A DNA stretch of 64,000 nt from Wenjunlia tyrosinilytica (GCF_014646055.1 NZ_BMMS01000001.1:333892-397891); one strand, 5' to 3'; positions 18,696-29,881 are shown, counted from the first letter of the stretch. Program-made: numbers and translations. Notes: generated by a model from the sequence alone, not told the origin.

Positions 18696-18716
18696 CCAGG
18701 TACTCCCAATACCTGG
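18696..18716. promoter_or_regulatory. operator candidate between the MmyB-type regulator and the MFS exporter
   Basis: CCAGGTA (18696-18702) and TACCTGG (18710-18716) form perfect 7-bp arms around a 7-base spacer. A second palindrome, TGGTACCA, follows about 12 bp on. Their place in the 101-bp gap between divergent genes suits autoregulation and control of the exporter. Confidence 0.6.
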
Positions 18717-18764
18717 ATAACCACACTCTGGTACCACCCTACGATCCCGACGATCGTTAGCGCC

Positions 18765-20330
18765 GTGAACGAACGGATCGCACACACCCAGACCCTGACC
18801 ACGAGGGCCGCCGTCCGGCCCCGCGTCATCCGCGTCGGCACGCCCGGCGCCCCCTCGACCGGCACGGAGGCGGCCGGCCCGAACGTCACCGGCCCGAAGA
18901 CCGCGACCGGAACCGGCCGGGACCCGGCCGCTCCTCCCGCTCCCCCGCGGCTCGGGCCGCTCGGCCTGCTGACCGTGCTCCTCGGCGCGGCGCTCCCGAT
19001 GCTCGACTTCTTCATCGTCAACGTGGCGCTGCCCACCATCGACCGCGATCTGAACGCCGGTCCCGCCGTGCTGGAGATGGTCGTCGCCGGGTACGGCGTG
19101 GCCTACGCGGTGCTCCTCGTCCTCGGTGGGCGGCTCGGCGACACCTTCGGCCGCCGAAGGCTCTTCCTCGTGGGCACGGCGGCCTTCGCGGTGACCTCCC
19201 TCGCCTGCGGTGTCGCGCCCACCGCCTGGACCCTGGTGGCGGCCCGCACAGCCCAGGGCGCCGCCGCGGCGCTGATGCTGCCGCAGGTGCTCGCCACCAT
19301 CCACGCCGCCACCTCCGGCGAGCGCCGGGCACGGGCCCTCGGCCTGTACGGCGCCACCGGCGGCATCTCCAGCGTCGTCGGGCAGGTCCTGGGCGGATTG
19401 CTGGTCGCCGCGAATGTGGCCGGCACCGGCTGGCGCTCGATCTTCCTCGTGAACGTTCCGGTGGCGCTGCTCGGCCTCGTGCTGGCCCTGCGGACCGTGC
19501 CGGAGAGCCGCGCGGAGCGGCCCGCCGGGGTGGACGCGCCCGGCACCGCGCTGCTGGGTGCCTCCCTCCTCGCCCTCCTGCTGCCGCTGACCGAGGGCCG
19601 GGCCATGGGCTGGCCGCTGTGGACCTGGCTGTCGCTGGCCGCGGCCCCGGTGGCGATCGCCGCGTTCCTCCTGGTCGAGCGCCGGGCGGAGCGGCGCGGC
19701 GGCACACCGCTGGTGCCGCCGAGCCTCGTGCGGCTGCCCGGGGTGCGTACCGGGCTGGCGCTGGCGGTGCCGCTGTTCACCGGGTTCGGCGGCTTCATGT
19801 TCGTGGTCGCCGTGGCGCTCCAGCAGGGGCTGCGGCTGGGTCCGGTCGAGGCCGGGTCGGCGCTCGTGCCGATGGCGGCCGCGTTCCTCGCCGCGTCGCT
19901 GGCGGGGCCCCGCCTGGTGGGCCGGTTCGGACGCCGGGTGGTCACGGCCGGTGCGGTGCTCCAGGGCCTGGGCCTGGCCGGGGTGATCGTGACCTTCGCC
20001 TCCGACTGGCCGCACGTGGGCCCGTGGCAGCTTCTGCCCGGCATGGCCGTCCTCGGCTTCGGCCAGGGCCTGCTGCTGACGACGCTGTTCCGGATCGTCC
20101 TCGCGGACGTGCCCGCCGAGCGGGCGGGGGTCGGCAGCGGGGTGCTGGTCACCACCCAGCAGTCCTGCCTGGCCCTCGGTGTGGCGACGCTCGGCACGCT
20201 CTTCCTCTCCCTGGCGCCGCAGTCGGCCCTGGGCATGCGTGACGCCCTGCTGGCGGCTCTGGCGGTGCAGTTGGCCGGGGTGGGCGTGACGGCCCTGCTG
20301 AGCCTGCGCCTGCCGCGCACGGTCGGCTGA
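18765..20330 (+). CDS. MFS transporter, DHA2 (EmrB/QacA) family
   Basis: A 521-residue major facilitator superfamily drug:proton antiporter of the 14-helix DHA2 class. Motif D1 LDFFIVNVALPTIDRDL lies in the first helix region, motif A GGRLGDTFGRRRLF between helices 2 and 3, and motif C-like glycines in GATGGISSVVGQVLGGLL. The first 60 residues before helix 1 are a hydrophilic Thr/Ala/Pro/Gly-rich tail. The GTG at 18765 is chosen because upstream codons would place the start in the operator region. Expression is probably controlled by the divergent MmyB-type regulator; the substrate is unknown. Confidence 0.9.
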   Translation: MNERIAHTQTLTTRAAVRPRVIRVGTPGAPSTGTEAAGPNVTGPKTATGTGRDPAAPPAPPRLGPLGLLTVLLGAALPMLDFFIVNVALPTIDRDLNAGPAVLEMVVAGYGVAYAVLLVLGGRLGDTFGRRRLFLVGTAAFAVTSLACGVAPTAWTLVAARTAQGAAAALMLPQVLATIHAATSGERRARALGLYGATGGISSVVGQVLGGLLVAANVAGTGWRSIFLVNVPVALLGLVLALRTVPESRAERPAGVDAPGTALLGASLLALLLPLTEGRAMGWPLWTWLSLAAAPVAIAAFLLVERRAERRGGTPLVPPSLVRLPGVRTGLALAVPLFTGFGGFMFVVAVALQQGLRLGPVEAGSALVPMAAAFLAASLAGPRLVGRFGRRVVTAGAVLQGLGLAGVIVTFASDWPHVGPWQLLPGMAVLGFGQGLLLTTLFRIVLADVPAERAGVGSGVLVTTQQSCLALGVATLGTLFLSLAPQSALGMRDALLAALAVQLAGVGVTALLSLRLPRTVG

Positions 20331-20395
20331 GGCCGAGGCCCGGTCGGCAGCGGCCGGGCGGGTCGGGTGCCGGGTGCCGGTCCCGCGGACGGCGA

Positions 20396-20434
20396 AGGCC
20401 CCGGGCTCCCTCCCGGAAGGAGGGGCCCGGGCCT
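20396..20434. terminator. terminator hairpin between the MFS exporter and glyS
   Basis: AGGCCCCGGGC (20396-20406) pairs with GCCCGGGCCT (20425-20434) with one bulge. It lies between convergent genes. Confidence 0.6.
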
Positions 20435-20490
20435 CGTTCCGCTCCGGCGTTCGCCCGCCGTCTTTCCCCTGGGCGTTCACCCCGCCGCGT

Positions 20491-20535
20491 TTCCGACCCG
20501 CGGCGTTCCGACCCGCGGCGTTCCGACCCGCGGCG
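20491..20535. repeat. three perfect 15-bp tandem repeats downstream of glyS
   Basis: TTCCGACCCGCGGCG is repeated exactly three times, ending 15 bp before the glyS stop codon on the convergent side. It is noncoding as far as I can tell. Confidence 0.85.
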
Positions 20536-20549
20536 TTCGCCTCTCGGCG

Positions 20550-21932
20550 TCAGCAGCCGAGGAGCTTGCCCGCCAGGTAGGACTCCACCTGGTCGATGGA
20601 GATGCGCTGCTGGGCCATGGTGTCGCGCTCGCGGATGGTCACCGCGTTGTCCTCGAGGGTGTCGAAGTCGACGGTCACGCAGAACGGGGTGCCGATCTCG
20701 TCCTGGCGGCGGTAGCGGCGGCCGATCGCGCCGGCGTCGTCGAAGTCCACGTTCCAGTGCTTGCGCAGGTCGGAGGCGAGGCCGCGGGCCTTCGGGGACA
20801 GGGCGGGATTGCGCGACAGCGGCAGCACGGCGACCTTGACCGGCGCCAGACGCGGGTCGAGGCGCAGCACGGTGCGCTTCTCCATGACGCCCTTGGCGTT
20901 GGGCGCCTCGTCCTCGACGTAGGCGTCGAGCAGGAAGGCGAGCATGGCGCGGTTCACACCGGCCGCGGGCTCGATGACGTAGGGGAACCAGCGCTCGCCG
21001 GCCTCCTGGTCGAAGTACGAAAGGTCCTGGCCGGACGCCTTGGAGTGCGCGGCCAGGTCGAAGTCGGTGCGGTTGGCCACACCCTCGAGCTCGGAGAACT
21101 CGGTGCCGCCGAAGTTGAAGCGGTACTCGATGTCAGCCGTCCGCTTGGAGTAGTGGGACAGCTTCTCCTTCGGGTGCTCGTACCACCGGATGTTCTCGGG
21201 CGTGATGCCGAGGTCGACGTACCAGTTCCAGCGCTCGGCCATCCAGTACTCGTGCCACTTCTCGTCCTCGCCCGGCTTGACGAAGAACTCCATCTCCATC
21301 TGCTCGAACTCGCGGGTGCGGAAGATGAAGTTGCCCGGTGTGATCTCGTTGCGGAAGCTCTTGCCGATCTGGGCGATGCCGAACGGCGGCTTCTTGCGCG
21401 AGGTCTGCTGGACGGCCGCGAAGTTGGTGAAGATGCCCTGGGCGGTCTCCGGGCGCAGGTACGCCACCGAGCCGGAGTCCTGCGTGGGGCCGAGGTGGGT
21501 GGAGAGCAGGCCGGAGAACTGCTTGGGCTCGGTGAAGGTGCCCTTGTTGCCGCAGTTCGGGCAGTTGATGTCGGCGAGGCCACCCGCCGGGGGGCGCCCG
21601 TGCTTGGCCTCGTAGGCCTCCTCCAGGTGGTCCGCGCGGAACCGCTTGTGGCAGGAGGTGCACTCGGTGAGCGGGTCCGTGAAGGTGGCCACGTGACCCG
21701 AGGCCTCCCAGACCTCGCGGGCCAGGATCACGGAGGAGTCGAGGCCGACGACGTCGTCGCGGGAGGTGACCATCGAGCGCCACCACTGGCGCTTGATGTT
21801 TTCCTTGAGCTCCACGCCGAGCGGTCCGTAGTCCCAGGCGGCGCGCTGTCCGCCGTAGATCTCACTGCAGGGATAGACGAAGCCACGGCGCTTGCTCAGG
21901 CTGACGATGGTGTCGATCTTGTCGGCGGCCAC
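20550..21932 (-). CDS. glyS: glycyl-tRNA synthetase (alpha2 type)
   Basis: A 460-residue class II aminoacyl-tRNA synthetase of the single-chain homodimeric type used by actinobacteria. Motif 1 and the glycine site are seen in [23 protein letters not shown]; a zinc-binding insertion has CTSC and CPNC; motif 2 is [15 protein letters not shown]; motif 3 includes [11 protein letters not shown]. The anticodon-binding domain is at the C-terminus ([20 protein letters not shown]). The GTG at 21932 begins [17 protein letters not shown], the conserved N-terminus. It is divergent from znuA, with the Zur boxes nearer to znuA. Confidence 0.97.
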   Translation of the reverse strand: MAADKIDTIVSLSKRRGFVYPCSEIYGGQRAAWDYGPLGVELKENIKRQWWRSMVTSRDDVVGLDSSVILAREVWEASGHVATFTDPLTECTSCHKRFRADHLEEAYEAKHGRPPAGGLADINCPNCGNKGTFTEPKQFSGLLSTHLGPTQDSGSVAYLRPETAQGIFTNFAAVQQTSRKKPPFGIAQIGKSFRNEITPGNFIFRTREFEQMEMEFFVKPGEDEKWHEYWMAERWNWYVDLGITPENIRWYEHPKEKLSHYSKRTADIEYRFNFGGTEFSELEGVANRTDFDLAAHSKASGQDLSYFDQEAGERWFPYVIEPAAGVNRAMLAFLLDAYVEDEAPNAKGVMEKRTVLRLDPRLAPVKVAVLPLSRNPALSPKARGLASDLRKHWNVDFDDAGAIGRRYRRQDEIGTPFCVTVDFDTLEDNAVTIRERDTMAQQRISIDQVESYLAGKLLGC

Positions 21933-22101
21933 AGTGCTCTCTTCAGTACGACGAAGCGGTCAGTGGAGATCGGCTGGCGGGCGGGCGTACCGCGGCGCCT
22001 AGGCGAATACCTCAGATTACCGGCGGCGGCACCCCCCACTCCAAATCGGTTCCGGGCCCGCCCGCCCCGGGGCACAGGGTGCAACGGGCCGCGACACTCA
22101 A

Positions 22102-22139
22102 TTGACAATCGTTTCCATTTTCGTTGAGAATGATTGTCA
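22102..22139 (+). promoter_or_regulatory. znuA promoter with two Zur boxes
   Basis: Two 15-bp sites match the actinobacterial Zur box pattern TGAnAATnATTnTCA: TGACAATCGTTTCCA (22103-22117) and TGAGAATGATTGTCA (22125-22139). They coincide with -35 TTGACA (22102-22107) and -10 GAGAAT (22126-22131), 18 bp apart, so Zur would cover the whole promoter. Transcription should start at or next to the A of the ATG at 22139. Confidence 0.85.
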
Positions 22140-23095
22140 TGAACGTACGCCGTCGCCTCGTACCCGGCCTCCTCGCCGCGGCCGCCGCCACCTCCATGAT
22201 CGCCCTGACCGGGTGCTCCCCGGAAAGCGGTGGAAGCGGCAACGGCAAGGTCGACGCGACCGCGTCCTTCTACCCCCTCGAGTACATCACCAAGCGGATC
22301 GGCGGCGAGCACGTCAACGTCACCGGTCTCACCAAGCCGGGCGTCGAGCCGCACGACCTCGAACTCACCCCGCGCCAGGTCGGCCGCCTCAGCGACACCG
22401 ACCTCGTCGTGTACCTCAAGGGCCTCCAGCCCGCCGTGGACGAGGCCGTCTCCCAGGCCCACCCCAAGCACCTCGTCGAGGCAACGCGGTACTCGCCCCT
22501 CGTGGCGCACGGCGAGGAAGTCGACGCCGTGCACGGCGGCACCGCCCCCGAGGAGGGCGGCCACGGGGAGAACGCCTCGGGCGATCCGCACATCTGGCTC
22601 GACCCCACCCGGCTCGCCAAGGTCGCCGAGGGCGTGAACAAGCAGCTGGCCGCCGCCGACCCGGCCCACGCCGCCTCCTACAAGGCCAACACCGACAAGC
22701 TGGTCGGCGAGCTCAACGCCCTCGACAAGGAGTTCACCGAGGGCCTGTCGGGCGTGAAGCGGCGGACCTTCGTCACCACCCATGCCGCGTTCGGCTACCT
22801 CGCCGAGCGCTACCGGCTGGACGAGGTCGGCATAAGCGGCCTGGACCCGGAGGCGGAGCCCAGCCCCGCGCATCTGGCCGACTTGCACCGGACGGCCGAG
22901 GAGAAGAAGGTGAGCACGATCTTCTTCGAGACCCTGGCCAATCCCAAGACCGCCAAGACCCTCGCCGAGGACCTCCACCTGAAGACGGCGGTCCTCGACC
23001 CGGTCGAGGGCGTGCGGGACCCCAAGAAGAGCGACTACTTCTCGGTCATGCGGCAGAACCTCAAGAACCTGCAAGCGGCCCTGGGGAGCTCATGA
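22139..23095 (+). CDS. znuA: zinc ABC transporter substrate-binding lipoprotein
   Basis: A 318-residue cluster A-I metal-binding protein that captures Zn2+ outside the membrane. The signal peptide ends in lipobox ALTGC (C26). Ligand histidines are in GVEPHDLEL, the His-rich loop (GGHGENASGDPHIWLDP) and TTHAAFGYLAERY, with the fourth-ligand region near LDPVEGV. The ATG at 22139 is the last A of the second Zur box, with no Shine-Dalgarno ahead, implying a leaderless message; a TTG at 22124 is a weaker in-frame alternative. Its stop overlaps the znuC ATG. Confidence 0.95.
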   Translation: MNVRRRLVPGLLAAAAATSMIALTGCSPESGGSGNGKVDATASFYPLEYITKRIGGEHVNVTGLTKPGVEPHDLELTPRQVGRLSDTDLVVYLKGLQPAVDEAVSQAHPKHLVEATRYSPLVAHGEEVDAVHGGTAPEEGGHGENASGDPHIWLDPTRLAKVAEGVNKQLAAADPAHAASYKANTDKLVGELNALDKEFTEGLSGVKRRTFVTTHAAFGYLAERYRLDEVGISGLDPEAEPSPAHLADLHRTAEEKKVSTIFFETLANPKTAKTLAEDLHLKTAVLDPVEGVRDPKKSDYFSVMRQNLKNLQAALGSS

Positions 23096-23919
23096 CAGCG
23101 CTGATGCCCGGCCCGCGGGCGGAGCAGGAGACGAGCGTGGAACCGACCCGGAACGGCTCAGGTGAGCCCGTCATATCCCTGCGCGGGGCGACCGCGTCGC
23201 TGGGGGCCCGCCGCGTCCTGCGCGGAGTGGACCTCGGCGTCGAGCGCGGCGAGGTCGTCGCGCTCCTCGGCGCGAACGGCTCCGGCAAGTCCACCACCGT
23301 GCGGGCGGTGGTCGGCCAGGTGCCCCTGTCCGGGGGCGAGCTGAGCCTGTTCGGCACCCCCTACCGGCGCTTCCGCCAATGGCGCCGCATCGGCTACGTG
23401 CCCCAGCGCACCACGGCCGCCAGCGGCGTGCCCGCGACGGTGCGCGAGGTCGTCTCCTCCGGGCGGCTCTCCCGCGGCAGGCTGCGGCCGCTGCGCCGCG
23501 CCGACCGCGCCGCCGTCGACCGGGCCCTGGAGCTCGTGGGCCTCGCCGACCGCGCCAAGGACTCGGTCAACGCCCTGTCCGGCGGTCAGCACCAGCGGGT
23601 GCTCATCGCCCGCGCCCTCGCCGGCGAACCCGAGCTGCTGATCATGGACGAGCCGATGGCGGGTGTGGACCTGGCCGGCCAGCAGGTCCTCGCCGGCACC
23701 CTGCGCGAGGAGGTCGCCGAGGGCACCACGGTCCTGCTCGTCCTCCATGAGCTCGGCGCCCTCGAACCACTGATCGACCGGGCCGTGGTCCTGCGCGACG
23801 GCTGCGTCGTCCACGACGGCGCACCGCCTCCCGCGACCGGCCAGCACGCCCTGCCGGGCCACGACCATGTGCACCCGCACGCTCCCGAGGAGCCGATCCG
23901 GACGGGGCTGCTGACATGA
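23092..23919 (+). CDS. znuC: zinc ABC transporter ATP-binding protein
   Basis: A 275-residue ATPase that drives zinc import. Walker A is GANGSGKST near residue 60, the signature is LSGGQHQR, Walker B is LLIMDEP, and the switch His is in LVLHELG. The C-terminal 30 residues are His-rich (GQHALPGHDHVHPHAPEE), a feature of zinc-related transporters that may bind metal. It starts with ATG overlapping the znuA stop by four bases and ends overlapping the znuB ATG, a fully coupled operon. The long open frame upstream of 23092 is a shadow of znuA. Confidence 0.95.
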   Translation: MTALMPGPRAEQETSVEPTRNGSGEPVISLRGATASLGARRVLRGVDLGVERGEVVALLGANGSGKSTTVRAVVGQVPLSGGELSLFGTPYRRFRQWRRIGYVPQRTTAASGVPATVREVVSSGRLSRGRLRPLRRADRAAVDRALELVGLADRAKDSVNALSGGQHQRVLIARALAGEPELLIMDEPMAGVDLAGQQVLAGTLREEVAEGTTVLLVLHELGALEPLIDRAVVLRDGCVVHDGAPPPATGQHALPGHDHVHPHAPEEPIRTGLLT

Positions 23920-24818
23920 CCTTCCTCCAGGACGCCTTCATGCAGCGGGCGCTCGTCGCCGCGATCCTCATCGGGATCACCGCGCCCGCGGTCGGCATCT
24001 ACCTGGTCCAGCGCCGCCAGGCGATCATGGGCGACGGAATCGGCCATGTCGCGCTCACCGGTGTCGCGCTCGGCTTCCTCACCGGCACCAACCCGGTGTG
24101 GATGGCCGTGCTGGTCTCCTCGGCCGGCGCGGTGGCCATGGAGCTGGTCAGGGCCCGCGGCAGGACCCAGGGCGACATCGCGCTCGCCATGCTCTTCTAC
24201 GGGGGCATGTCCGGCGGTGTGCTCCTGATCCATCTGTCGCCCAACGGGAGCAACGCCAATCTGCTGTCCTACCTGTTCGGCTCGATCACCACGGTCTCCC
24301 AGGAGGACGTGGTGGTGATCGGCATCCTGGCGGCGGTCGTCGTCGCGGTCACCGTCGGCCTGCGGCGGCAGCTGTTCGCGGTCTGCCAGGACGAGGAGTT
24401 CGCCCGCGTCACCGGTCTGCCGGTGCGCCTGCTCAACATCGTGCTCGCGGTCACCGCGGCCGTCACCGTCACCGTCGCCATGCGCGTCGTCGGCCTGTTG
24501 CTGGTGAGCGCCCTGATGGTCGTTCCCGTCGCGGCCGCCCAGCAGCTCACCCGCGGCTTCGCGGCCACGATGGCCTTCGCCGTCGCCATCGGACTCACGG
24601 TGACCACGTCGGGCACCGTGTACACGTACTACGTGGACGTCCCCTCCGGCGCGACCATCGTCGTCATGGCCATCGGGGTGTTCCTGGCCGTGACCGCCCT
24701 CGCCGCTCCCCTGGCGAAACGCAGGGCCCGGCGCTCGGCCGCCCCGGTGTCGGAGGAGGCGGAGTGCACCCTCGAACCCTCGCGCAGCCGTTCCCCGGAG
24801 GACGATGTGCGCGTTTAG
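23916..24818 (+). CDS. znuB: zinc ABC transporter permease
   Basis: A 300-residue permease of the ABC-3 family with eight to nine hydrophobic segments, the channel of the zinc importer. The family segment RRQAIMGDGIGHVALTGVALG, facing the ATPase, is near residues 28-48, and MRVVGLLLVSALMVVPVAAAQQL is in the second half. The hydrophilic tail (KRRARRSAAPVSEEAE...) is cytoplasmic. The start overlaps the znuC stop (ATGA). zur follows 82 bp later, either on the same transcript or from its own promoter. Confidence 0.95.
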   Translation: MTFLQDAFMQRALVAAILIGITAPAVGIYLVQRRQAIMGDGIGHVALTGVALGFLTGTNPVWMAVLVSSAGAVAMELVRARGRTQGDIALAMLFYGGMSGGVLLIHLSPNGSNANLLSYLFGSITTVSQEDVVVIGILAAVVVAVTVGLRRQLFAVCQDEEFARVTGLPVRLLNIVLAVTAAVTVTVAMRVVGLLLVSALMVVPVAAAQQLTRGFAATMAFAVAIGLTVTTSGTVYTYYVDVPSGATIVVMAIGVFLAVTALAAPLAKRRARRSAAPVSEEAECTLEPSRSRSPEDDVRV

Positions 24819-24900
24819 GGTCACCTCACTGACACACTGGCACAATGTCCCCATGCACAGCGACAGCGCTGGCCGGCCAGAGTCTCGAGGAGGAGAACCG

Positions 24901-25308
24901 GTGAACACCGCAAACCCCCCGACGCGCGGCCGCGCGACGCGGCAGCGCGCCGCGGTCGCGTCCGCGCTCGACGAGGTCGACGAGTTCCGCAGCGCGCAGG
25001 AGCTCCACGACCTGCTCAAGCACCGCGGTGACTCGGTCGGCCTCACCACCGTCTACCGCACCCTCCAGTCCCTCGCCGACGCCGGTGAGGTGGACGTCCT
25101 GCGCACCGACGACGGCGAGGCCGTCTACCGGCGGTGCAGCCAGGGCCACCACCACCACCTGGTGTGCCGCTCCTGCGGCCGCGCCGTCGAGGTCGAGGGT
25201 CCCGCCGTGGAGAAGTGGGCGGACGCGGTCGCCGCCGACCACGGCTTCGTCGACGTCGCCCACACGATGGAGATCTTCGGCACCTGCGGCCAGTGCGCCT
25301 CCGCCTGA
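24901..25308 (+). CDS. zur: zinc uptake regulator Zur (Fur family)
   Basis: A 135-residue Fur-family repressor that binds DNA when loaded with zinc. The winged helix is in residues 8-80 (RATRQRAAVASALDEVDEFRSAQELHDLL and GLTTVYRTLQSLADAGEV). Metal ligands are in the His cluster QGHHHHLVCRSC, the structural CxxC pairs CRSC and CGQC, and HTMEIFGTCGQC. The GTG at 24901 has AGGAGGAG ideally spaced; the longer open frame from 24805 is rejected because that N-terminus is not Fur-like. It is encoded downstream of znuABC, whose promoter has two Zur boxes. Confidence 0.96.
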   Translation: MNTANPPTRGRATRQRAAVASALDEVDEFRSAQELHDLLKHRGDSVGLTTVYRTLQSLADAGEVDVLRTDDGEAVYRRCSQGHHHHLVCRSCGRAVEVEGPAVEKWADAVAADHGFVDVAHTMEIFGTCGQCASA

Positions 25309-25350
25309 CCGCCTGACGCGCCCGACCGCCTCCGCCTGCGGGTCCTTTCG

Positions 25351-25395
25351 CGCCATGAGGGCGCGACCCCTTGTCCGGGTCGCGCCCTCATGGCG
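25351..25395. terminator. strong bidirectional terminator between zur and uppS
   Basis: A perfect 19-bp inverted repeat: CGCCATGAGGGCGCGACCC (25351-25369) and its complement (25377-25395), with a 7-base loop and TTT following on the plus strand. It separates the convergent zur and uppS transcripts. Confidence 0.92.
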
Positions 25396-25411
25396 TTTCC
25401 GTACGGCCCGT

Positions 25412-26236
25412 TCAGCGGGCCGGGACCTCGGCCACCTGGTTGGGCAGCGCTCCGCCGTAGCGGCGGTCGCGGGAGGCGTACTCCTGGCAGGCGTCCCACA
25501 GGTTCCGGCGGTCGAAGTCCGGCCAGAGGATGTCCTGGAAGACCATCTCGGCGTAGGCGGACTGCCAGATCAGGAAGTTGGAGGTGCGCTGCTCGCCCGA
25601 GGGCCGGATGAACAGGTCCACGTCCGGCATGTCCGGGTGGTACATGTACTTCGCCAGCAGCTTCTCGTTGACCTTCGCCGGGTCGACGCGGCCGGCGGCC
25701 ACGTCCATGGCCATGGCCCGCGCGGCGTCGGCGACCTCGGCGCGGCCGCCGTAGTTGACGCACATGTACAGCGTCATGGCGTCGTTGTCGCGGGTGTGCT
25801 CCTCGGCGATCTGGAGCTCGTTGACCACGCTCTTCCACAGCTTGGGCATGCGCCCGGCCCAGCGGATGCGCACACCCATCGCGCCGAGCTCCTCGCGGCG
25901 GCGGCGGATCACATCGCGGTTGAAGTTCATCAGGAAGCGCACCTCGTCCGGCGAGCGCTTCCAGTTCTCGGTGGAGAAGGCGTAGAGGGAGAGGTTCTTC
26001 ACCCCCAGTTCGAGGCAGCCGCGGACCACGTCGAGGACGACCGACTCGCCCACCTTGTGGCCCTCGGTGCGCGGCAGGTTGCGCTCCTTCGCCCAGCGCC
26101 CGTTGCCGTCCATGACGATGGCCACATGGCCCGGCACCAACTCCCCCGGCAGCATGGGGGGCTTGGCGCCGGAGGGGTGGGGCTCGGGCGGCAGGTACTC
26201 GCGACGCTGTCGGCTGAGGATCCCGCGACGTGCCAT
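25412..26236 (-). CDS. uppS: isoprenyl transferase (undecaprenyl diphosphate synthase family)
   Basis: A 274-residue cis-prenyltransferase that makes the long-chain polyprenyl diphosphate carrier for cell-wall synthesis. Region I is [20 protein letters not shown] with the catalytic Asp; later motifs are [22 protein letters not shown] and the diphosphate site [16 protein letters not shown]. It lies 3 bp after the recO stop, forming a recO-uppS operon, a common actinobacterial pairing. The N-terminal 27 residues before the core are Arg/Pro-rich. Chain length cannot be told from sequence. Confidence 0.95.
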   Translation of the reverse strand: MARRGILSRQRREYLPPEPHPSGAKPPMLPGELVPGHVAIVMDGNGRWAKERNLPRTEGHKVGESVVLDVVRGCLELGVKNLSLYAFSTENWKRSPDEVRFLMNFNRDVIRRRREELGAMGVRIRWAGRMPKLWKSVVNELQIAEEHTRDNDAMTLYMCVNYGGRAEVADAARAMAMDVAAGRVDPAKVNEKLLAKYMYHPDMPDVDLFIRPSGEQRTSNFLIWQSAYAEMVFQDILWPDFDRRNLWDACQEYASRDRRYGGALPNQVAEVPAR

Positions 26237-26239
26237 GCG

Positions 26240-26986
26240 CTATTTCTCCACGTATCTCAGCGAGCGGAGACCCCGCTCGAGGTGCCACTGCAGGTACGCA
26301 GCGACCATGCCGCTGCCTTCTCGGCAGAAGCGCGGCTCGCACGCGTCTGCCGTCTCCCAGTCCCCGGCGAGCAGCGCGCCCAGGAGTTGGAGGGACTCCG
26401 GAGAGGGTACGACGCTGCCGGGCACCCGGCACTCGCCGCACACGGTGCCGCCGGAGGCGACGGAGAAGAAACGGTTGGGGCCGGGCATACCGCACTTCGC
26501 GCAGTCGTCGAAGCTCGGCGCGTAGCCGTTGACCGCCAGCGAGCGCAGCAGGAAGGCGTCGAGCACCAGCCCCGGGCCATGGGCGCCGGAGGCGAGGGTG
26601 CGCATCGCCCCGACGAGCAGGAGGTACTGCTGGATGGCGGGCTCGCCCTCGTGGTCGGTGAACCGCTCGGCCGTCTCCAGCATGGCCGTGCCCGCGGTGT
26701 ACCGGGCGTAGTCGGTGACGATGCTGCCGCCGAAGGCCGCGATCGTCTCCACCTGCGTGCACAGCGGGAGGCCGCGGCCGACGAGGTCGCCGCCGCGGGC
26801 GAAGAACTGCGCGTCGACGTGGCTGAAGGGCTCCAGGCGGGCCCCGAACTTGGACTTGGTGCGCCGCACTCCTCGGGCGACCGCGCGTACCCGGCCGTGG
26901 TGGCGGGTGAGCAGGGTGATGATCCGGTCCGCCTCACCCAGCTTCTGGGTGCGCAGCACGATGCCGTCGTCGCGGAACAGACTCAT
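26240..26986 (-). CDS. recO: DNA repair protein RecO
   Basis: A 248-residue RecO, which helps load RecA at single-strand gaps by displacing SSB. The OB-fold N-terminus is MSLFRDDGIVLRTQKLGEADRIITLLTR, and the zinc finger has CAKC and CGEC about 20 residues apart. Family length. It is upstream of and operonic with uppS, 3 bp apart. The TerB-domain gene ends 69 bp upstream on the same strand and may be co-transcribed. Confidence 0.95.
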   Translation of the reverse strand: MSLFRDDGIVLRTQKLGEADRIITLLTRHHGRVRAVARGVRRTKSKFGARLEPFSHVDAQFFARGGDLVGRGLPLCTQVETIAAFGGSIVTDYARYTAGTAMLETAERFTDHEGEPAIQQYLLLVGAMRTLASGAHGPGLVLDAFLLRSLAVNGYAPSFDDCAKCGMPGPNRFFSVASGGTVCGECRVPGSVVPSPESLQLLGALLAGDWETADACEPRFCREGSGMVAAYLQWHLERGLRSLRYVEK

Positions 26987-27055
26987 GGCGCCATTCTCGC
27001 GTACCGCGGCGCATGCCCGGTCGGCAGTCCCGCGGTCCGGCCGCGGACGGGGCGG

Positions 27056-27769
27056 TCAGGGCAGGACGCGGGCCGCGGCCTCCAGGACGCACTCGGTGGC
27101 CTCGGTGGACATCCGCAGGCAGCGGCCCACCGCGGCGAGGGCATCCCGCTCGGCCGGACGGTACGGGCCGTCGGCCAGGGCGATACGGGCGCCCTGGAGC
27201 AGGATCCGCTCGCAGCCCTGGGGCGCCAGGTGCTCGGCGAGGGGTTCGAGGACCTCGTGAAGCTCGATGGACAGCCAGCTGCCGCAGCCGTCGATCGCGT
27301 CGCCGAGCCCACGGTCGGGGACCGCGTCGGCGGTCGTCGACAGCGCGGTGAGCATGGCCAGCAGCTGCTCCTGCGTGCAGTCGGTGAACCCGGCCTCGCG
27401 CACGGCGGCCGTGGCGACCTCCCTGGTGTGCCGGCTGGTGGCGCCACCGGCGACGAGGACGGCCAGCGCGACGGTGTAGGCGGCGTCGCGCAGCATGGCG
27501 GAAAACCGCGTCGTGGTGGGGCGCTCCAGCGCCTCGAGGCCGTAACGGGTCCGGCAGGCCGCGCATTCGATCACGCTGCCGGCCGAGCCCCGCGCCATCA
27601 GCGGCACCCCGACCACCGTGAGCTTGCGTGTCCCGGCGCGCCTGCGGTAGCCGCGGTCACCGCCGCATCCCGGGCAGTAGAAGTCGCCGTCCGACTCCGT
27701 GCGCCATGACGTGCGTACGCCCCAGATACACAGGCCCCAGATCTGCAACAATCCGACACTCCCCGCCAT
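27056..27769 (-). CDS. TerB-family protein with N-terminal zinc ribbon
   Basis: A 237-residue protein of the TerB/tellurite-resistance-like fold. Residues 27-70 form a zinc ribbon (FYCPGCGGDRGY ... IECAACRTRYGL) and the helical TerB domain follows (AMLRDAAYTVALAVLVAGG ... ERDALAAVGRCL). The hydrophobic first residues (SVGLLQIWGLCIWG) could attach it to the membrane. Despite the name, such stand-alone genes next to recO are common in Streptomyces and are not part of a ter operon; function unknown. The ATG at 27769 is chosen because the frame upstream has no coding character. Confidence 0.85.
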   Translation of the reverse strand: MAGSVGLLQIWGLCIWGVRTSWRTESDGDFYCPGCGGDRGYRRRAGTRKLTVVGVPLMARGSAGSVIECAACRTRYGLEALERPTTTRFSAMLRDAAYTVALAVLVAGGATSRHTREVATAAVREAGFTDCTQEQLLAMLTALSTTADAVPDRGLGDAIDGCGSWLSIELHEVLEPLAEHLAPQGCERILLQGARIALADGPYRPAERDALAAVGRCLRMSTEATECVLEAAARVLP

Positions 27770-27913
27770 CTGACCGACTGCGGCACCCTGCGGCTCTGCC
27801 GGGCGCAGGCGACGGCAGGGCCCCATAACGCTTCGGCAACGGTGCCGTCTGCGTGATGCTGCCATACAAGTCACAGCGAGTCAGTAGCGAGTGGACGGGG
27901 AGTTCCGGACAAT

Positions 27914-27947
27914 CGCGCCCCGCCTGCCTCTGAGCAGGCGGGGCGCG
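27914..27947. terminator. leuA terminator hairpin
   Basis: CGCGCCCCGCCTGC (27914-27927) and GCAGGCGGGGCGCG (27934-27947) form a perfect 14-bp stem with a 6-base loop, just past the leuA stop on the minus strand. Confidence 0.85.
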
Positions 27948-28000
27948 GAAAACCGTCCGGCAAAGAAGGGTAAAAGAGTTCGCCGGATCGAGACTTCCGG

Positions 28001-29862
<1,862 letters not shown>

Positions 29863-29881
<19 letters not shown>

